A DNA stretch of 64,000 nt from Hydrogenophaga sp. Lineage in GTDB: Bacteria > Pseudomonadota > Gammaproteobacteria > Burkholderiales > Burkholderiaceae_C. The stretch spans positions 186,001 to 250,000 of the forward strand of contig NZ_JAILWB010000006.1 of NCBI RefSeq assembly GCF_025699295.1, written 5' to 3'. This document shows, one piece after another, positions 56,721 to 64,000 of this stretch (position 1 is its first letter; every line of letters begins with the position of its first letter). Below the pieces are notes generated by a model that worked only from the letters and a program-made list of their open reading frames with translations, had not been told where the DNA came from and ran no database searches. The position numbers were made by a program, and so were the translations under genes.

Positions 56721-57461
56721 ATGCCACGCTTCCATTGCCCGGCCCCGCTGCGCGAAGGCCAGCCCCTCGCGCTGCCGGCCGCCACCGCGCGCCACGTGCA
56801 GGTGCTGCGCCTGCAGCCCGGGCAGCCCCTCACCCTGTTCAATGGCGAGGGCGGCGAGTGGGACGCGGTCATCACGCGCATGGGCCGCAGCGAGGTGGAC
56901 GTGACCGTCGGCGCGCACCGCGCGGTCGAGCGCGAGCCGGCGCGTGCGGTGCACCTGGCCCTGGGCATGCCCGCCAACGAGCGCATGGACTGGCTGGTGG
57001 AGAAAGCCGCCGAACTGGGCGCGGCCAGCCTGCAACCGCTGCACAGCGCGCACAGCGTGCTGCGCCTGGCGGGCGAGCGTGCCACGAAGAAGCAGACGCA
57101 CTGGCAGTCGGTGGCCGTCGCGGCCTGCGAGCAGTGCGGTGGCAACCGCGTGCCCCTCGTGCACGCCGTGGGCGACCTGGCCACCTGGCTCAAGACATTG
57201 CCCGCCAGAGACGCAGCGCAACCCGTGCAGCGCTGCCTGCTCTCACTGGCAGAAGGCACACGGCCCCTGGGCGCGGTGCTCGCCGCCGCCAGGGCCGATG
57301 CGCCGCTGCTGTTCCTCAGCGGTCCCGAAGGCGGCCTCAGCCCGGCGGAGGACACCCTCGCGCGCGCGGCCGGCTTCGTGCCCGTGACGCTGGGGCCGCG
57401 TGTGCTGCGCGCCGAAACCGCCGCGCTCACCGCGCTGGCGCGGGCCGTGGGTGACGGCTGA
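56721..57461 (+). CDS. rsmE: 16S rRNA (uracil1498-N3)-methyltransferase
   Basis: RsmE methylates U1498 in the decoding region of 16S rRNA. The 246-residue SPOUT-class protein has a PUA-like N-terminus with HVQVLRLQPGQ near 25-35, EKAAELGAASLQPL near 93-106, and the AdoMet knot LSGPEGGLSPAE near 197-208 followed by LGPRVLRAETA. It starts 5 bases after amgK. Its last 35 bases overlap the end of the convergent esterase gene. Confidence 0.94.
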   Translation: MPRFHCPAPLREGQPLALPAATARHVQVLRLQPGQPLTLFNGEGGEWDAVITRMGRSEVDVTVGAHRAVEREPARAVHLALGMPANERMDWLVEKAAELGAASLQPLHSAHSVLRLAGERATKKQTHWQSVAVAACEQCGGNRVPLVHAVGDLATWLKTLPARDAAQPVQRCLLSLAEGTRPLGAVLAAARADAPLLFLSGPEGGLSPAEDTLARAAGFVPVTLGPRVLRAETAALTALARAVGDG

Positions 57462-58395
57462 AGAAACGCCAGATCACGTCGTTGGCGGCGATGGCGTCTG
57501 AGCCCGCCTGGCCACCGAGCACCTTGCGACCACCAGGCCATGCGTGCCCACCGGTCTCGGTCACGCAGAGCTGGACCTCGCTGCCCTCGCGGCAGGGCGC
57601 GCGGGTCTCGCACCAGGCCCCGGGCACTTCCAGCACGCGGCGCGGCTGCGCAAGGCAGCCGTTGAGCCGCGACCACTTCGCCACCGTCTCGGGCACCGAG
57701 ACGAAGTCCGCGTGAGTTGCCGAGGCACTGCCCGACCCCCCGTTGAACAGCACGCGGTCGTCGTCGCGCGCATGGATGTGCAGCACCGGAACCGGCCGCG
57801 ATGGCGAGCAGGCCGGCGATCCGTCGGTGCCGGCCACGGCCGCGATGGCGGCGAAGGTGTCGGCCATCTCGCAGGCCAGGCGGTACGACAGCATGCCGCC
57901 ATTGCTCATGCCCTGCGCGTAGATGCGCCGGGGGTCGATGTCCAGGCGCCGCCGCACGTCGGCCACCACCGCGCGGACGAAACCCACGTCGTCCACGTTG
58001 CGCTCGCGCGCCTGGCCGCAGCACAGACCCGCGTTCCAGGTCGCGAGCTTGCCCGAGCGCAGGCGGCTGAAGCCGTTGGGAAACACGATCACGTAGCCGG
58101 CCTCCCGCGCATGCGACACCAGGCCGTAGTAGCGGTCATTGGCCTGGATTTCCATGTTGCCGCCCCCGCCGTGAAAGGACAGCACGAGCGGCCAGGCTGT
58201 CCCGGCGCGGTATTGCGGCGGCACCTGCACCAGGTACTCGCGGGTGAGCCCGCCGTGCTGCAGGGCCAAGCGGTGTTCGCCCGGCTGCAGGCCCGGACCT
58301 TCGACCTGCGCGGCACCCCTGATCGGGACGCCCAGGGCGCCCGCGGCCAGAAGGGCCAGCAGCGCCCGGGCCCCGTTCCTGAATGTGTTCTTCAT
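57427..58395 (-). CDS. Exported PHB-depolymerase-like esterase
   Basis: A 322-residue secreted or periplasmic alpha/beta hydrolase of the LpqC/PHB-depolymerase type. Signal peptide about 1-29 (ending GAAQ), oxyanion region SFHGGGGN near 73-80, nucleophile Ser164 in QGMSNGGM, and a late GGHAWPGG near 285 with the probable catalytic His. Cysteine pairs fit a disulfide-bonded exported protein. Substrates may be polyhydroxybutyrate oligomers or plant esters (feruloyl-type); the sequence does not decide. It overlaps the 3' end of rsmE tail to tail. Confidence 0.85.
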   Translation of the reverse strand: MKNTFRNGARALLALLAAGALGVPIRGAAQVEGPGLQPGEHRLALQHGGLTREYLVQVPPQYRAGTAWPLVLSFHGGGGNMEIQANDRYYGLVSHAREAGYVIVFPNGFSRLRSGKLATWNAGLCCGQARERNVDDVGFVRAVVADVRRRLDIDPRRIYAQGMSNGGMLSYRLACEMADTFAAIAAVAGTDGSPACSPSRPVPVLHIHARDDDRVLFNGGSGSASATHADFVSVPETVAKWSRLNGCLAQPRRVLEVPGAWCETRAPCREGSEVQLCVTETGGHAWPGGRKVLGGQAGSDAIAANDVIWRFFSRHPRPAPAR

Positions 58396-58409
58396 GCCGG
58401 CTCTCCTCT

Positions 58410-59126
58410 TCAGCCCGGGCTTGCGCCAGCCTGCCCCGGGCTCACAGCCCGCGCGAGCGCCGCGCGCGCCAGCAGGCGCGTGGAGTCCAGGGTGGGCAGG
58501 GGCGAATTGGCGTCGTTCATGATCAGCGGGATTTCGGTGCAGCCCATCACGACCGCGTCACAGCCGGCGTCGCGCAGCCGCCCGAAGACCGCCTGGAAAC
58601 GGGCCACGCCCTCGGGGGTGAACACCCCGCGCACCAGCTCGTCCATGATGACGCGGTCGATCACGTCGCGGTCCGGCCGGTCGGGGCGCACCGCCTGCAG
58701 GCCCCGCACCGCGAGCTGCGCGGGATACACCTCGCTGTCCACCAGCCAGCGCGTGCCGGTGATGCCCAGGCGCCGGAAACCGCGCCCCGCCGCGGCTTCG
58801 GCCACCACGGCACCGATGTGCAGCCAGGGCAGCGGCGAGCGCGGTTCGACCAGGTGGAACGCCCGGTGGATGGTGTTGTCGGGGCAGATCAGGAAATCGG
58901 CCCCCGCGGCCGCAAGCTTGTGGGCGGACCTCAGCATCAACTCCGCCACGCCGTGCAGGTCACCCCGACTCAGGCAGTCCACGTAGTCGGCCAGCGAGAG
59001 CGAATGCAGCGAGACCTCGGGGTGGGCGTGCGCGCCCAGCACGGCCTCGCCCTCGGCGCACACCGTGCGGTAGCAGAGCGCGGCGCCTTCGGCCGAGCAG
59101 GCGACGATGCCGATGTGCAGTGTCAT
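58410..59126 (-). CDS. Aspartate/glutamate racemase-family protein, altered active site
   Basis: A 238-residue cytosolic protein of the Asp/Glu racemase superfamily, with the two-domain fold and VVMGCTEIPL motif (second catalytic Cys196). At the first site, where typical members have P-C-N-T, this protein has C81-P-D83-N-T, so Asp replaces the first catalytic Cys. Members with Thr or Asp here include broad-spectrum racemases and proteins without racemase activity. Substrate and activity are therefore open. It lies 14 bases upstream of the esterase gene on the same strand and is divergent from an MFS gene. Confidence 0.8.
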   Translation of the reverse strand: MTLHIGIVACSAEGAALCYRTVCAEGEAVLGAHAHPEVSLHSLSLADYVDCLSRGDLHGVAELMLRSAHKLAAAGADFLICPDNTIHRAFHLVEPRSPLPWLHIGAVVAEAAAGRGFRRLGITGTRWLVDSEVYPAQLAVRGLQAVRPDRPDRDVIDRVIMDELVRGVFTPEGVARFQAVFGRLRDAGCDAVVMGCTEIPLIMNDANSPLPTLDSTRLLARAALARAVSPGQAGASPG

Positions 59127-59200
59127 GGCGCAAGTGTCGCGCAGGAAAGGACCGCCCCACCGCCCCGCGTTGGCCCCGGGCCTTGTATAAACGACGACTT

Positions 59201-60376
59201 ATGAACAAGAACCTCTGGCTGCTGGCCGCCGCGCAAGGCCTGTTTCTCACCAACAACGTGGTCTTCATTGCGATCAACGGCCTGGTGGGCCTGTCGCTGG
59301 CGCCCGCGGGCTGGATGGCCACGCTGCCGGTGATGGGCTACGTGGTCGGCGGCGCGCTGTCCACACCGCTGGTGGCGCGCACCCAGAGCGCGCTCGGGCG
59401 CCAGGCCTCGTTCCAGATCGGCCTGCTGGTGGCGCTGGGCTCGGCGCTGCTGTGCGCGTGGGCCGTGATGGACCGCAACTTCTGGCTGCTGGTGGCCGCC
59501 ACGGTGATCGCGGGCTACTACAGCGCCAACGGCCAGCTCTACCGCTTCGCGGCGGCCGAGCTCAGCGCCCCGGCATTCCGCGAGAAGGCCGTGTCGCTGG
59601 TGCTCGCGGGCGGGCTGGTGGGCGCCGTGCTCGGCCCCAACCTGGCCACGCGCACCAAGGACTGGATGGGCGTGCCCTTCGCCGGCGCCTACGTGGCGCT
59701 GGCCGTGGTGGCGCTGCTGTCCATGCTCGTCATGGTTTTCATGCGCTTCCCGCCGGTGCCACCGCGCGCGGCACACGCCGACCGGGGCCGCCCGCTGGGC
59801 GTGATCATGCGCCAGCCGGTCTTCATCGTCTCCACCGCGGGCGCGGCGCTGGGCTACGGCGTGATGAATCTGCTGATGGCGGCCACGCCGCTGGCCATGC
59901 AGGTCTGCGGCTTTCCGTTCGAGGACGCGGCGCTGGTGCTGGAGTGGCACGTGATCGGCATGTTCGCGCCGGGTTTCATCACCGGCCACCTCATCAAACG
60001 CTTCGGTGTGCTGACCATCATGGGCACGGGCGTGGTGCTCAACATCGTGTGCATTGCGGTGGCGCTCTCGGGTGTGGACCTGCACCAGTTCCTGATCGCG
60101 CTGTTCCTGCTCGGTGTGGGCTGGAATTTCCTGTTCACCGGCAGCACCGCGCTCTCACTGCAGGCCTACCGGCCGGAGGAAAAGGACCGTGCCCAGGCGG
60201 CGATCAACTTCTTCGTCTTCGCCACCATGGCGCTGACCTCGTTCGCCTCGGGCGCGCTGGTCACCACGCAAGGCTGGCAGTGGCTCAATATCGGCTCATT
60301 GGTGCCGGTGGCGCTCACCGGACTGGCTCTGCTCTGGCTTGCGGGGGTGCGCCGCCAGGCCCACAATCCGGCCTGA
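59201..60376 (+). CDS. MFS transporter, substrate unknown
   Basis: A 391-residue inner-membrane protein with twelve membrane segments, the compact major facilitator layout. It has only a degenerate motif A (RTQSALGRQ between segments 2 and 3, near 61-69), and the central loop at about 190-205 is short (PPRAAHADRGRP). ATG 59201 opens the first segment. I cannot name the substrate. It is divergent from the racemase-like gene; YidB follows after 40 bases. Confidence 0.85.
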   Translation: MNKNLWLLAAAQGLFLTNNVVFIAINGLVGLSLAPAGWMATLPVMGYVVGGALSTPLVARTQSALGRQASFQIGLLVALGSALLCAWAVMDRNFWLLVAATVIAGYYSANGQLYRFAAAELSAPAFREKAVSLVLAGGLVGAVLGPNLATRTKDWMGVPFAGAYVALAVVALLSMLVMVFMRFPPVPPRAAHADRGRPLGVIMRQPVFIVSTAGAALGYGVMNLLMAATPLAMQVCGFPFEDAALVLEWHVIGMFAPGFITGHLIKRFGVLTIMGTGVVLNIVCIAVALSGVDLHQFLIALFLLGVGWNFLFTGSTALSLQAYRPEEKDRAQAAINFFVFATMALTSFASGALVTTQGWQWLNIGSLVPVALTGLALLWLAGVRRQAHNPA

Positions 60377-60416
60377 ACCGCATGCCCATTCCGGGCCAGC
60401 GCAAGAGGGACACACC

Positions 60417-60938
60417 ATGGGACTGCTGGATTCACTCATCGGCGCTGCTGCCAACGCATCTCTGGGCTCGCCACAGGGCCAGCAGGCACCGTCGGCCTCC
60501 GGCGCCGGCCTGCCCGGTGGCCTGGACCCGCAAATGCTGATCGCGCTGGTGGGCTCCGTGCTCGCCAGCTCGGGCGGCCTGCAAGGCCTGCTGGCCCGGC
60601 TCCAGTCGGGCGGTCTTGGTGATGCGGTGCAGTCGTGGATCGGCACCGGCGCCAACCAGCCGATCTCGGGCGATCAGCTCGGCAGCGCGCTCGGCCCGGA
60701 TTTGATGGGCACGATCGCCGCGCAGCTTGGCGGCAGCCGGGAGCAGGCGTCGGGCACGCTGGCCGACCTGCTGCCTGGCCTGATCGACCAGTTGAGCCCC
60801 AAGGGTCAATTGCCCACCGACAACGAACTGGGTGGCATGGGCGGTCTGGGTGCCCTGCTGGGTGGCGGTCAGGCTGGAGGTGGCAATGCGGCCGACCTCA
60901 TGGGCATGCTGGGTGGGCTGCTGCAACCCCGGCGCTGA
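60417..60938 (+). CDS. YidB-family protein (DUF937)
   Basis: A 173-residue protein typical of the YidB/DUF937 family: MGLLDSLIG start, a central helical domain with GLLARLQSGGLGDAVQSWIGTG near 63-84 and GGSREQASGTLADLLPGLIDQL near 105-126, and a Gly/Met/Leu-rich C-terminal tail (LGALLGGG and GMLGGLLQ). The function is unknown. ATG 60417 matches the conserved start, with AAGAGGGA before it. It is convergent with a lipase-like gene 8 bases away. Confidence 0.88.
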   Translation: MGLLDSLIGAAANASLGSPQGQQAPSASGAGLPGGLDPQMLIALVGSVLASSGGLQGLLARLQSGGLGDAVQSWIGTGANQPISGDQLGSALGPDLMGTIAAQLGGSREQASGTLADLLPGLIDQLSPKGQLPTDNELGGMGGLGALLGGGQAGGGNAADLMGMLGGLLQPRR

Positions 60939-60946
60939 ATGAAGCG

Positions 60947-61807
60947 CTAAGCCGGGGCCGGCGCCTGCACTTCCAGCCAGGCCTTGAGCGTGCCGAACAC
61001 GGCCGACGGATCGGCCTCGTTGAAGATCTCGTGATACAGCCCCTCGAAGGCGTGGCTGTGCACCTTGTCGCGAGGCGCCGCCGCGGCAAAGGCGCGGCTG
61101 CCCGCCGGTTGCACCAGGCTGTCGGCCCCGGCGTACATGAGCAGCGTGGGCACGCGCCAGCGCGGTGCCGCCGAAATCACGCGCGGGCCGTTGCTGTCAA
61201 TGAACCGCGCCAGCCGTGCGCTGATGCGGTCATGCACCAGCGGGTCCTTGCGGTAGGCCTCCACAACCGCGGGGTTGTGCGAAATCCGGCTCGCGTCGAG
61301 GCGGTTGGACGTCGCGAAATTGGGCGCGAACCGGTAGAGCAGGTCGATCAGCTTCTTCTGCAACGCACCAATGCCGGCGTCCAGCGCCGGCGAGGACAGC
61401 ACCAGGCCATCGACCGGCGCCATGTTGCGCTGCACGAAGGTGGCCGCGATCAGGCCACCCATGCTGTGGCCCATGAGGATCAGCGGGCAGGCCCAGGGCT
61501 CGGCAATGTGGCTGCGCGTGTCTTCCAGCACCTCGGCCAGATCGTCCAGCAGGGTGTCTTCCTCGGGCAGCACGCCGCGCGCCCCCCCTGATTCACCGTG
61601 GCCGCGCTGGTCGTAGGCGCGCACGCAGAAGCCCCATTCGTTGAGCCGCTGCGCCACGTGGTCGTAGCGCCAGGCGTGCTCGCCCAGGCCGTGCACGATG
61701 AGCACCACGGCGCGCGGGCGCCAGCGCATCGGCAGTGGCCAGTCGAACAGCGCCAGGTTCAGGCCATCGCGCAGCGTGAAGGGGGCCTGGGTGGTGTCGG
61801 ACGACAT
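60947..61807 (-). CDS. Monoacylglycerol-lipase/lysophospholipase-like hydrolase
   Basis: A 286-residue soluble alpha/beta hydrolase. HGLGEHAWRY near 39-48 is the oxyanion motif of monoacylglycerol lipases, YDQRGHGES near 65-73, the nucleophile elbow GHSMGG near 113-118, and a late LYHEIFNE near 261-268 holds the catalytic His. No signal peptide is seen. Likely substrates are monoacylglycerols or lysophospholipids by family. It starts 10 bases after the M20 peptidase stop on the same strand, so the two are probably cotranscribed. Confidence 0.88.
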   Translation of the reverse strand: MSSDTTQAPFTLRDGLNLALFDWPLPMRWRPRAVVLIVHGLGEHAWRYDHVAQRLNEWGFCVRAYDQRGHGESGGARGVLPEEDTLLDDLAEVLEDTRSHIAEPWACPLILMGHSMGGLIAATFVQRNMAPVDGLVLSSPALDAGIGALQKKLIDLLYRFAPNFATSNRLDASRISHNPAVVEAYRKDPLVHDRISARLARFIDSNGPRVISAAPRWRVPTLLMYAGADSLVQPAGSRAFAAAAPRDKVHSHAFEGLYHEIFNEADPSAVFGTLKAWLEVQAPAPA

Positions 61808-61817
61808 GGCAGGTCGC

Positions 61818-63314
61818 TCAGGGCATGCGGGCCATCACCTGGGCCACGGTGGCGGTCAGGCGCCTGGCGTAGTCCAGGTGCAGGAATTCGTTCGGGCCGT
61901 GCGCATTGCTCCTGGGCCCGAGCACGCCGCAGACCATCATCTGCGCGGTCGGGAAACCTTTGCTGAGCATGTTCATCAGGGGAATCGTGCCGCCCTGGCC
62001 GATGGTGCCGCAGCCGGCGCCGAAGTGCGCCTGCGAGGCGTCCTGCAGCGCCTGTTCGAACCACGGCGTGGTGACCGGTGCGTTCCAGCCGCTGGCCGCA
62101 CCTTCGCCTTCGAAGGTCACCCGGGCCTGGTAGGGCGCGTTGTCTTCCAGCAGGGCCTTGAGTTCCTGCACGGCGGCGGGTGCATCCACCAGCGGCGGCA
62201 GGCGCAGGCTGAGCTTGAACGCGGTGTAGGGACGCAGCACGTTGCCGGCATCGCGCAGCGCGGGAAAGCCCTCGGCCCCGGTGACGCTGAGCGTGGGCCG
62301 CCAGGTGCGGTTGAGCAGTGCCTCGACGGGGTCGGTGGTGGTGGGCAGGGCAAACAGCGTGCTGCCGCCGCAGTCGTGGTGCGCCCACGGGAAACGCTTG
62401 TAGATCTCTTCACCCAGGATCGCGGCCGTGGCCCGGGCCTGCGCGACCCGCTCTGCGGGCACCTCGCAGTGAAAGCTCGCCGGCAGCAGGCGGCCGGTGG
62501 CGCTGTCCTCGAGCCGGTCCAGCACCTGGCGCATGATGCGAAAGCTCGATGGCACCAGGCCGGACGCGTCGCCCGAGTGGATGCCTTCGGTGAGAATCTC
62601 GACCTTGAGCACGCCGCTGGCCATGCCGCGCAGGCTGGTGGTGAGCCAGAGCTGGTCGTAGTTGCCGGCGCCACTGTCCAGGCAGATCACCAGGCCCACA
62701 TCGCCCAGGCGCGCGCGCAGCGCGTCCACGTAGGGCAGCAGGTCGCCCGAGCCACTTTCCTCGCAGGTCTCGATCAGGCCGACGATGCGCGGGTGCGCCA
62801 CGCCCTGTGCCTTGAGTGCCTGGATGGCCGCGATGCTGGCGTAGACCGCGTAGCCGTCGTCGGCGCCGCCACGGCCGTACAGCTTGCCGTCTTCGATCCG
62901 GGGGATCCAGGGGCCGAGGTCGTTGCGCCAGCCGGTGAACTCGGGCTGTTTGTCCAGGTGTCCGTACATCAGCACGGTCTGGCCCGACGCGGGGGCGGGG
63001 GTTCCGTCCCGGCCGGCACTGGCGGGCAGCTCGAAGAACAGTACGGGCGTGCGTGGCGTGCCCTGGGCGTCGTTCAAACGCACCACTTCCAGCTGCAGGC
63101 CCTCGACGTTCTGCGCCCGCACCCAGTCGGCCGCGCTGTGCAGCACGCGGTCGAGCAGGCCGTGGGTTGCCCAGTCGGGGTCGAAGGCGGGCGACTTGGC
63201 CGGCACCTCGATGTAGCGCTGCAACTCGGGCACGATGGTGGTCGACCAGGATGCGTCGACATGGGACTGCAGGGCCGAGGCGTCAAGCAGGCTGGAAGGC
63301 AGGCGGGCGTTCAT
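61818..63314 (-). CDS. M20-family metallopeptidase/amidohydrolase
   Basis: A 498-residue cytosolic dinuclear zinc hydrolase. The metal ligands appear as YGHLDKQPE near 115-123, GRGGADDG near 148-155 and the glutamate pair ETCEESGSG near 181-189; a dimerisation domain lies at about 230-390, and a late HGPNEF near 470-475 completes the site. Length and sequence resemble the ArgE/DapE/CPG2-like dipeptidases of the group annotated M20. The substrate is unknown. ATG 63314 is chosen; upstream frame sequence contains a hairpin (63334-63352). Confidence 0.9.
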   Translation of the reverse strand: MNARLPSSLLDASALQSHVDASWSTTIVPELQRYIEVPAKSPAFDPDWATHGLLDRVLHSAADWVRAQNVEGLQLEVVRLNDAQGTPRTPVLFFELPASAGRDGTPAPASGQTVLMYGHLDKQPEFTGWRNDLGPWIPRIEDGKLYGRGGADDGYAVYASIAAIQALKAQGVAHPRIVGLIETCEESGSGDLLPYVDALRARLGDVGLVICLDSGAGNYDQLWLTTSLRGMASGVLKVEILTEGIHSGDASGLVPSSFRIMRQVLDRLEDSATGRLLPASFHCEVPAERVAQARATAAILGEEIYKRFPWAHHDCGGSTLFALPTTTDPVEALLNRTWRPTLSVTGAEGFPALRDAGNVLRPYTAFKLSLRLPPLVDAPAAVQELKALLEDNAPYQARVTFEGEGAASGWNAPVTTPWFEQALQDASQAHFGAGCGTIGQGGTIPLMNMLSKGFPTAQMMVCGVLGPRSNAHGPNEFLHLDYARRLTATVAQVMARMP

Positions 63315-63426
63315 GGCATCGATCTCCGGGAGTGGGGAGCCTGAAGCTCCCCGGCAGACCATGCCCCGGGGGGTTCAAACCCGGAGAAGAGTATAGGCAC
63401 GCACAGGCATTTGTGCGCCTGCCGGA

Positions 63427-63449
63427 CGCCCCGGAGCATCCGCGGGGCG
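63427..63449 (-). terminator. Weak hairpin after chemotaxis gene
   Basis: CGCCCCG (63427-63433) and CGGGGCG (63443-63449) form a perfect 7-bp stem about 30 bases after the chemotaxis gene stop. There is no T-run. A second hairpin GGGGAGC-CTGAA-GCTCCCC lies at 63334-63352, near the M20 start. Confidence 0.4.
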
Positions 63450-63477
63450 GGGCATGCACCTCCTCGTGCAGATCCTC

Positions 63478-64000
63478 TTAGGCGTGGGACACGCGGAAGA
63501 AGCCCACCGCCTCGGCCAGGCGCGAGGCCTGGTCCTTGAGGCTTTCGGCGGCGGCCGCACTCTCTTCGACCAGCGCGGCGTTCTGCTGCGTCATCTGATC
63601 GAGCTGCGTCACAGCCACGTTCACCTGCCCGATGCCGTCGCTCTGCTCGCCCGCAGCCGCCGTGATCTCGCCAATGATGTCGCTCACGCGCTGCACCGAG
63701 CCCACGATCTCGCTCATCGTCTGCCCCGCATCGGCCACCAGGCGCGATCCCGTCTCCACCTTGTCCACGCTCGCGCCAATCAGGCCCTTGATCTCCTTGG
63801 CCGCCTGCGCCGATCGCTGCGCCAGGTTGCGCACCTCGCCAGCCACCACCGCAAAGCCTCGGCCCTGCTCGCCAGCGCGCGCGGCTTCCACCGCCGCGTT
63901 CAGCGCCAGGATGTTGGTCTGGAACGCAATGCCGTCGATCACGCCGATGATGTCGCTGATCTTCTTGCTGCTGTGGTTGATCTCGTCCATGGTCGTGACC
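63478..64000 (-). CDS. Methyl-accepting chemotaxis protein, C-terminal part
   Basis: The 3' end of a chemoreceptor gene cut by the window edge; its start lies beyond 64000. The visible 170 residues are the signalling coiled coil, with the highly conserved hairpin tip [20 protein letters not shown] (CheA/CheW contact) and the second methylation helix toward the end. The last residues ([12 protein letters not shown]) are a variable tail without the CheR/CheB docking pentapeptide. The ligand-binding part is not visible, so the signal cannot be guessed. Confidence 0.95.
   Translation of the reverse strand, partial: VTTMDEINHSSKKISDIIGVIDGIAFQTNILALNAAVEAARAGEQGRGFAVVAGEVRNLAQRSAQAAKEIKGLIGASVDKVETGSRLVADAGQTMSEIVGSVQRVSDIIGEITAAAGEQSDGIGQVNVAVTQLDQMTQQNAALVEESAAAAESLKDQASRLAEAVGFFRVSHA

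Overview
The window is GC-rich chromosomal DNA of a betaproteobacterium, most likely a member of the Comamonadaceae (Hydrogenophaga-like). This is inferred from gene content and order (lptD-surA-rsmA without pdxA, birA followed by a SPOR-domain gene, topB with a SWIB tail, tkt-gap, sucC-sucD, recA-recX) and from a structured intergenic repeat of a kind I recall from that family. No rRNA, tRNA, CRISPR array, prophage or insertion sequence was recognised. About fifty protein genes are supported, nearly all with intact frames. Long antisense frames are GC-driven shadows and are omitted.

Layout. 1-5.8 kb: purB, a DUF3717/DUF1289 gene, a yybP-ykoY type Mn riboswitch ahead of a TerC-family membrane protein, a small holin-like membrane protein, a BepA-like M48 protease divergent from moaC. 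5.8-9.4 kb: a type IV pilin cassette: major-type pilin with a clear sigma-54 promoter, a PglL/TfpO-like O-oligosaccharyltransferase and a TfpZ-like accessory protein; the transferase gene is clearly AT-richer than its surroundings and looks acquired. 9.4-14.6 kb: a metallo-beta-lactamase-fold phosphodiesterase, then an FHA protein, PP2C phosphatase and CHASE2-Ser/Thr kinase gene set. 14.8-21.3 kb: sucCD, argC, a DHA2-type drug exporter, recA-recX. 21.4-24.8 kb: a MarR regulator starting inside its own palindrome, a TctDE/QseBC-like two-component pair, a glutathione transferase. 24.9-30.2 kb: topoisomerase III with SWIB domain, divergent from a SET-domain protein, then birA and a SPOR protein. 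30.4-33 kb: an outer-membrane beta-barrel protein and a TetR-controlled alpha/beta hydrolase with a perfect operator. 33-38.6 kb: gap, tkt, murU-like nucleotidyltransferase, pepP. 38.7-46.9 kb: a tightly coupled haem-uptake operon (receptor, small protein, HmuS, HmuT, HmuU, HmuV, Cys/His-rich membrane protein), divergent from bacterioferritin and its ferredoxin, with Fur-like sites between. 47.1-50.7 kb: maeB, then a barnase-like exported RNase with a barstar-like inhibitor. 50.8-57.5 kb: rsmA, surA, lptD, and divergently amgK and rsmE. 57.4-64 kb: a PHB-depolymerase-like esterase, an Asp/Glu racemase homologue, an MFS transporter, a YidB protein, a monoacylglycerol-lipase-like hydrolase, an M20 peptidase, and the C-terminus of a chemotaxis receptor cut by the window end.

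How they fit together. Several sets form working units: pilin plus its glycosylation; kinase, phosphatase and FHA reader; haem import with iron storage on one shared regulatory region; outer-membrane assembly (LptD, SurA, BepA); cell-wall sugar recycling (AmgK and MurU, here about 19 kb apart); central carbon metabolism (SucCD, GAPDH, transketolase, malic enzyme). I see no clearly new system. The most unusual items are the SWIB-topoisomerase/SET pair around a Z-DNA-like tract, the two uncharacterised proteins in the haem operon, the self-contained CHASE2-kinase cassette, and the transcription terminator inside the predicted 5' end of the oligosaccharyltransferase gene.
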